Of a DNA stretch of 64,000 bases, positions 60,542-64,000 are shown one piece after another; within the stretch, counting starts at the first letter, position 1; every line of letters starts with the position of its first letter. The DNA is from Lachnospiraceae bacterium (GTDB lineage Bacteria; Bacillota; Clostridia; Lachnospirales; Lachnospiraceae), in NCBI GenBank assembly GCA_017940415.1, contig JAGAYR010000044.1:124001-188000 (forward strand), written 5' to 3'. Position numbers and translations under genes: made by a program. Under the pieces are notes generated by a model. The model had not been told where the DNA came from. It ran no database searches and saw nothing but the letters and a program-made list of their open reading frames with translations.

Positions 60542-60592
60542 TTATAATAATTGGAAGTGAATATTTAACATTTGGAAATATATATACCACAT

Positions 60593-60628
60593 AACAAAAG
60601 GATCCCCTGTGAGAGGATCCTTTTTGTT
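60593..60628. terminator. Bidirectional terminator between yneA-like and xer-like genes
   Basis: AACAAAAGGATCC (60593-60605) is complementary to GGATCCTTTTTGTT (60615-60628) with a 9-base loop. T-rich tails exist on both strands, serving the + yneA-like gene and the - recombinase gene, whose stop codon overlaps the stem end. Confidence 0.88.
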
Positions 60629-61727
60629 ATTTTGAATCGTCTTTTGATTTCTTTTTGCCCTTTTCCGGAGTTTTTTCACGTAGCGTAACAGCATTTGCGG
60701 CATGTTTTCTGCTTTCTTCGAACTGGGCGGCATAGTGTTTCCTTGTTGTGTTTACATCTTTATGCCCGAGAACATCGGCTACCAGATAGATATCACCGGT
60801 TTCCCTGTAAAGAGCGGTACCGTAGGTGCTTCTTAATTTATGAGGGGTGATCTTTTTGAGAGTAGTAAGTCTGGAAGAGTATTTCTTTACCAGTTTTTCT
60901 ACAGCTCTAACGCTGATTCGTTTATTCTGGAGAGAGAGGAAGAGGGCATTTTCGGAACCGCTTTCGGCATTTATCCTTTCTCTTTCTTCCAGGTAATCAT
61001 GAAGAGCGGCTTCCACTTCATCACCGAAATATACGATAGCTTCGTTACCACCTTTTCTTGTGACCTTAATTCCGCCGTTTTTAAAATCCACATCATTTAA
61101 ATTGATACCAACGCATTCGGATACACGGATTCCGGTTCCCAGCAGAAGAGTAAGTATTGCAATATCTCTGATCTTTGTCCTTGAATGGTATATAAGTTCT
61201 TTATCTGTAAGGTTTTCACCTGACTCTACCATGTCCAGGAGCTTTGCGACCTCATCGGTATCAAGCCTGATGATCTCTTTTTCATGGATCTTGGGAGGAA
61301 TAACAAGTTCTGCGGTGTTCTTTGATACTCGCTCGGTCTCGAAGAAGTATTTATACATGCTTCTTAAAGCGGAGAGCTTTCTTGCTTTGCCTCTTTCCCC
61401 GTTTATAACGGTTCTTCCGTCTTTTTCATACAGAGATATGTTTTCGAGGTATTCTTCGATATCGCTTCTTGTTATACTTTCAAGAATTGAAATGCTGAAA
61501 TCTTTGACCTCTTTGTTTTTTAATGAGGGATTATTCTCTTTAAGAAATTCAAAAAACATCCGTATATCATATGCATAAGCAAGTCTTGTTCTTGCAGATG
61601 TATTTGATTCCACGGATCTGAAATATTCTTTAAGCCAGGTTGGAAGTGTTTCGAGAACAAGACGCATTTTGCGTATATTGTCTCTTACCTGTGCCTCATG
61701 ATAGTTTTCGTTATTAAGTACTGCCAT
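60627..61727 (-). CDS. XerC/D-like tyrosine recombinase
   Basis: A 366-aa integrase-fold recombinase with an N-terminal SAM-like core-binding domain (residues about 25-135) and a catalytic domain carrying Arg201 (GTGIRVSE), Lys225 (TRKGGN), His296 and Arg299 (HKLR), His322 (LGHKDV) and nucleophile Tyr332 (HYA). All catalytic residues are intact. It is longer than XerC/D (about 300 aa) and close in size to the single-recombinase type XerS. There are no phage or transfer genes around it, so a housekeeping chromosome-resolution role is preferred over a mobile element. The C-terminus is a Lys-rich tail. Confidence 0.88.
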   Translation of the reverse strand: MAVLNNENYHEAQVRDNIRKMRLVLETLPTWLKEYFRSVESNTSARTRLAYAYDIRMFFEFLKENNPSLKNKEVKDFSISILESITRSDIEEYLENISLYEKDGRTVINGERGKARKLSALRSMYKYFFETERVSKNTAELVIPPKIHEKEIIRLDTDEVAKLLDMVESGENLTDKELIYHSRTKIRDIAILTLLLGTGIRVSECVGINLNDVDFKNGGIKVTRKGGNEAIVYFGDEVEAALHDYLEERERINAESGSENALFLSLQNKRISVRAVEKLVKKYSSRLTTLKKITPHKLRSTYGTALYRETGDIYLVADVLGHKDVNTTRKHYAAQFEESRKHAANAVTLREKTPEKGKKKSKDDSK

Positions 61728-61739
61728 AGTTAGATTTTA

Positions 61740-61763
61740 TCACATTTCTTTACGCTAAAGTGA
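61740..61763. promoter_or_regulatory. Dyad in the divergent recombinase/AI-2E intergenic region
   Basis: CTTTA (61748-61752) and TAAAG (61756-61760) surround CGC, with TCAC (61740-61743) and GTGA (61760-61763) further out. It lies 13 bases from the recombinase start codon and could be an operator or a recombinase binding site. Confidence 0.4.
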
Positions 61764-61791
61764 TGAAATTTAGCTCCTTAAATGTTATAAT
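61763..61791 (+). promoter_or_regulatory. Promoter of the AI-2E family permease gene
   Basis: ATGAAA (61763-61768), 17 bp, TATAAT (61786-61791) with an extended TG at 61783-61784. The leader before ATG 61818 is about 20 bases. Confidence 0.6.
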
Positions 61792-61817
61792 TTAGAGGTT
61801 CTTAAGGGGTGATTACC

Positions 61818-63230
61818 ATGACTACTTACAAAGACGAAAAAGAAGAAAAAGACATAATCACAGTCAATTCCGAAGGCAGGATTCGCAGCAAAAGTAAGAA
61901 TCCCAAATTCGACAACCATTATTTCAAATGGGGACTGACATTCTTCGTAACTTTCTTATGTTGTATTCTGTCGATCTACATTGTTTTCTATCATGATGAA
62001 TTCAAAGCGACCATCAAGCATATCAATAAGATCCTGTCACCCGTATACGTAGGATTCATTATTGCTTATCTGTACACACCTTTGCTTAATATGCTTGAAA
62101 AGAAGGTGATGTATCCGATCTATAAAAAAATTAAATTCATCAAAGATGAAAACAAGATGCCTCTGGCAAGAGGAACATCGATCATCGTCATCATCATCCT
62201 GACTATACTTCTTGTATATGCGGTTGTTCAGATAGCAATCAAGCAGGTTATTCCTTCGCTTATCAGTATTGTTTCCAATATTAATATATATTTGAACAAT
62301 ATAACGGCATGGTCCGAGAGATTTCTGGATGATAATCCTTCACTCAAAGCTTTTGTAATTGATGATCTGAACAGATTCTCCGATGATATTTCAACCTGGG
62401 TTACCGAGAATTTCAAATCTCTTTCAGCCGGTGTTATTAAGTCTTTATCTCAGGGATTCCTTGTTTTTATAAAGAAGCTTTGGAATTTCATTATCGGATT
62501 TATCATTTCAATATACGTACTTTGGAGTAAAGAACGTCATGTTGCCAGATGCAAAAAGATCATCTATGCAACATTTTCAAGAGAAACCGCAAACGCTCTT
62601 GTAGAGGCGTTCAGATATACACACAGGACATTCATCGGTTTCTTTTTCGGAAAGATCGTTGATTCCATAATCGTCGGACTTATCTGTTTCATAGGATGTA
62701 CGTTGATGTCGATTCCCTATGCGATACTTATAAGTATCATTGTAGGTGTAACAAATATCATTCCGTTCTTCGGACCTTATTTCGGAGCGATACCATCAAC
62801 AATACTTATATTTGCGTTTGATCCCATGCATCCCGGTAAAGCACTTGCATTTGTCATCTTTATCCTGGCGCTGCAACAGTTCGACGGAAATGTTCTGGGA
62901 CCCAGAATTCTTTCAACATCCACGGGGCTAACCGGATTCTGGATCATATTTGCAATTACATTATTCGGAGGTTTGTTCGGAGTCTTCGGTATGGTCATCG
63001 GTGTTCCTGTATTTGCCGTTATCTATGCGGGACTCAGACAGTTTGGAAGAAATCGTCTCAAGAAAAAAGGGTTCCCTTACAGAACATCCGATTATTACGA
63101 GGTTGGTACCATCAATGAAGACGGTTCGGTAAATCCCATTCCTCCCATAGAAAAAAGACCGGAGAAAAAAGCGTTTATCTCTTCGGTTATAGATAATTTC
63201 AAATCAAATAAAAAATACAAAAAAAGATAA
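61818..63230 (+). CDS. AI-2E family transporter (PerM/YdbG-like)
   Basis: A 470-aa polytopic membrane protein of the AI-2 exporter/PerM superfamily: about eight membrane segments and the conserved late motifs IPFFGPYFGAIPS and FDGNVLGPRILS. Family members export autoinducer-2 or act as ion antiporters; the substrate cannot be told. I chose ATG 61818 because AAGGGGTGAT lies just before it; GTG 61809 is inside that site. The dtd-like gene follows after nine bases. Confidence 0.88.
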   Translation: MTTYKDEKEEKDIITVNSEGRIRSKSKNPKFDNHYFKWGLTFFVTFLCCILSIYIVFYHDEFKATIKHINKILSPVYVGFIIAYLYTPLLNMLEKKVMYPIYKKIKFIKDENKMPLARGTSIIVIIILTILLVYAVVQIAIKQVIPSLISIVSNINIYLNNITAWSERFLDDNPSLKAFVIDDLNRFSDDISTWVTENFKSLSAGVIKSLSQGFLVFIKKLWNFIIGFIISIYVLWSKERHVARCKKIIYATFSRETANALVEAFRYTHRTFIGFFFGKIVDSIIVGLICFIGCTLMSIPYAILISIIVGVTNIIPFFGPYFGAIPSTILIFAFDPMHPGKALAFVIFILALQQFDGNVLGPRILSTSTGLTGFWIIFAITLFGGLFGVFGMVIGVPVFAVIYAGLRQFGRNRLKKKGFPYRTSDYYEVGTINEDGSVNPIPPIEKRPEKKAFISSVIDNFKSNKKYKKR

Positions 63231-63239
63231 AAAGAAATA

Positions 63240-64000
63240 ATGAAGTTTGTAATACAAAGAGTTTTAAATGCATCGGTATCGATCATTGAAACTTCAGATG
63301 ACAATAAAACAAGTGAGAGAATATCAGGGTTCATAGGTAAAGGCTTCCTGGTTCTTTGTGGTATCACTAAGGAAGATACTTTTGAGATTGCTGATAAGAT
63401 GATCAAGAAACTTCTGGGGCTCAGAATATTTGAAGATGAAAACGGAAAGACTAATCTTGATCTGAAAACTGTCGGTGGTGAACTTCTGATAGTTTCGCAG
63501 TTTACTCTTTGCGCAGATTGCAGTCACGGAAACAGACCTGCGTTTATAAATGCTGCAAGACCCGAACAGGCAATTCCAATTTATGAATATATAGTAGAAG
63601 AGTGCCGCAAAGCAGGTTTCATGACCGAAACAGGAGAGTTCGGTGCCGATATGAGAGTGGATCTCACCAATGACGGTCCCTTTACTATCGTCCTGGATTC
63701 CGATGATCTCAAGACAAATTCTGTTGATTCAGGTTCCAAGATACTTGATAATCTGTCCAAAGAAACAGCTGCCGATGTTTTAAAGACATGTTTTAAACTT
63801 CGTGGTGCTGAGGATTTCGGCGAAGCCATTAATGAAGTAATTATCGATATCAGGAGAATATGCGAAGCCAAACATGTATGTCTTCTTTTGGTAGATAAGG
63901 CAAATCGTAAATGCTCAATGCTTGCACATTCCCACTCCGATGATACAAATGAAGAGTGGATTGATTGGTGTGATGATGAACAATTCAGACTTGTTGAAAC
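63240..64000 (+). CDS. dtd: D-aminoacyl-tRNA deacylase fused to a GAF-like region (3' end outside window)
   Basis: The frame is open from ATG 63240 to the window end (253 visible codons). Residues 1-154 are a complete Dtd domain: MKFVIQRV start, SQFTL (86-90) and NDGPFTI with the Gly-Pro pair at 146-147, the residues that form the proofreading site for D-amino acids on tRNA. Normal Dtd ends at about residue 150. Here the chain runs on through a helical linker (about 165-205) into a strand pattern like a GAF domain ([20 protein letters not shown]). What follows, possibly a GGDEF or other output domain, is cut off. Confidence 0.85.
   Translation, partial: MKFVIQRVLNASVSIIETSDDNKTSERISGFIGKGFLVLCGITKEDTFEIADKMIKKLLGLRIFEDENGKTNLDLKTVGGELLIVSQFTLCADCSHGNRPAFINAARPEQAIPIYEYIVEECRKAGFMTETGEFGADMRVDLTNDGPFTIVLDSDDLKTNSVDSGSKILDNLSKETAADVLKTCFKLRGAEDFGEAINEVIIDIRRICEAKHVCLLLVDKANRKCSMLAHSHSDDTNEEWIDWCDDEQFRLVE

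Noticed and set aside
60627..61727. Integrase gene as marker of a prophage or integrative element
   Set aside because: All neighbours are core genes, base composition does not change, and no attachment repeats, phage or transfer genes are seen.
1..64000. CRISPR arrays, rRNA, tRNA and insertion sequences
   Set aside because: No spaced direct repeats, no transposase genes and no gaps large or structured enough for rRNA or tRNA genes were found.

Overview
The window is about 64 kb of densely packed, moderately low-GC DNA from a Gram-positive anaerobe, most likely a clostridial Lachnospiraceae member (Butyrivibrio/Roseburia-like; inferred from gene content, not from a database search). Supporting signs are AGGAGG-type ribosome binding sites, TTGACA/TATAAT promoters, LexA boxes of the GAAC-N4-GTTC type, the Prp protease next to an N-terminally extended L27, an anaerobic NrdD/NrdG ribonucleotide reductase, a DUF4321 protein, a DegV/FakB protein, YlmE-SepF, and the clostridial orders miaB-mutS-mutL-miaA and mreBCD-PBP2-minC-rodA-mgsA. 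Almost every gene is on the + strand; only lexA, a DUF3048 gene and a tyrosine recombinase (58.2-61.7 kb) are on the - strand. I see no rRNA, tRNA, CRISPR array or insertion sequence, and no gene-free stretch longer than 300 bases.

Layout. 0-6.4 kb: end of a sensor kinase, prs, a DUF512 radical-SAM-like protein, then der-plsY-gpsA. 6.4-13.3 kb: an overlapping block of a degenerate hybrid kinase, a 7TM HisKA-REC-REC-Hpt protein with no ATPase domain, a double receiver, a MoxR AAA+ ATPase and a VWA protein. 13.3-18.6 kb: tyrS followed by nucleoside salvage (purine nucleoside phosphorylase, cdd, an MtaD-like deaminase, an AzgA-type purine permease). 18.6-25.1 kb: a membrane-anchored MutS-like ATPase, a small membrane protein, a WYL regulator, nrdD-nrdG, a 220-bp imperfect palindrome and dut. 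25.2-34.7 kb: degV, miaB, mutS, mutL, miaA, a PLP enzyme and DUF4321. 34.7-44 kb: radC and the cell-shape operon ending in a D,D-carboxypeptidase. 44-50.6 kb: a small P-loop protein, an HlyD-like protein, ylmE, sepF, aroB, lspA, rluD and a cytidylate kinase-like gene. 50.7-55.5 kb: a small membrane protein, the L21 leader with rplU-prp-rpmA, obg, yhbY, yqeK, rsfS and a HAD phosphatase. 55.5-58.3 kb: an autoregulated TetR operon with two alpha/beta hydrolases. 58.2-61.7 kb: an SOS module (lexA, a YneA-like gene, a Xer-like recombinase). 61.8-64 kb: an AI-2E family permease and a D-aminoacyl-tRNA deacylase fused to a GAF-like region, running off the window.

The strongest candidate for an undescribed system is the 6.4-13.3 kb block. 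It carries phosphorelay parts (a phosphoacceptor HisKA, receivers, an Hpt domain) but no intact kinase ATPase domain, and it is joined through 4-bp start/stop overlaps to a MoxR-VWA pair. Other items worth a second look are the Dtd-GAF fusion at the window edge, the long palindrome between nrdG and dut, a 45-bp double TetR operator, the MreB homologue with altered catalytic motifs, and two conserved neighbourhoods that lack expected members (minD/minE after minC, nadD between yhbY and yqeK).
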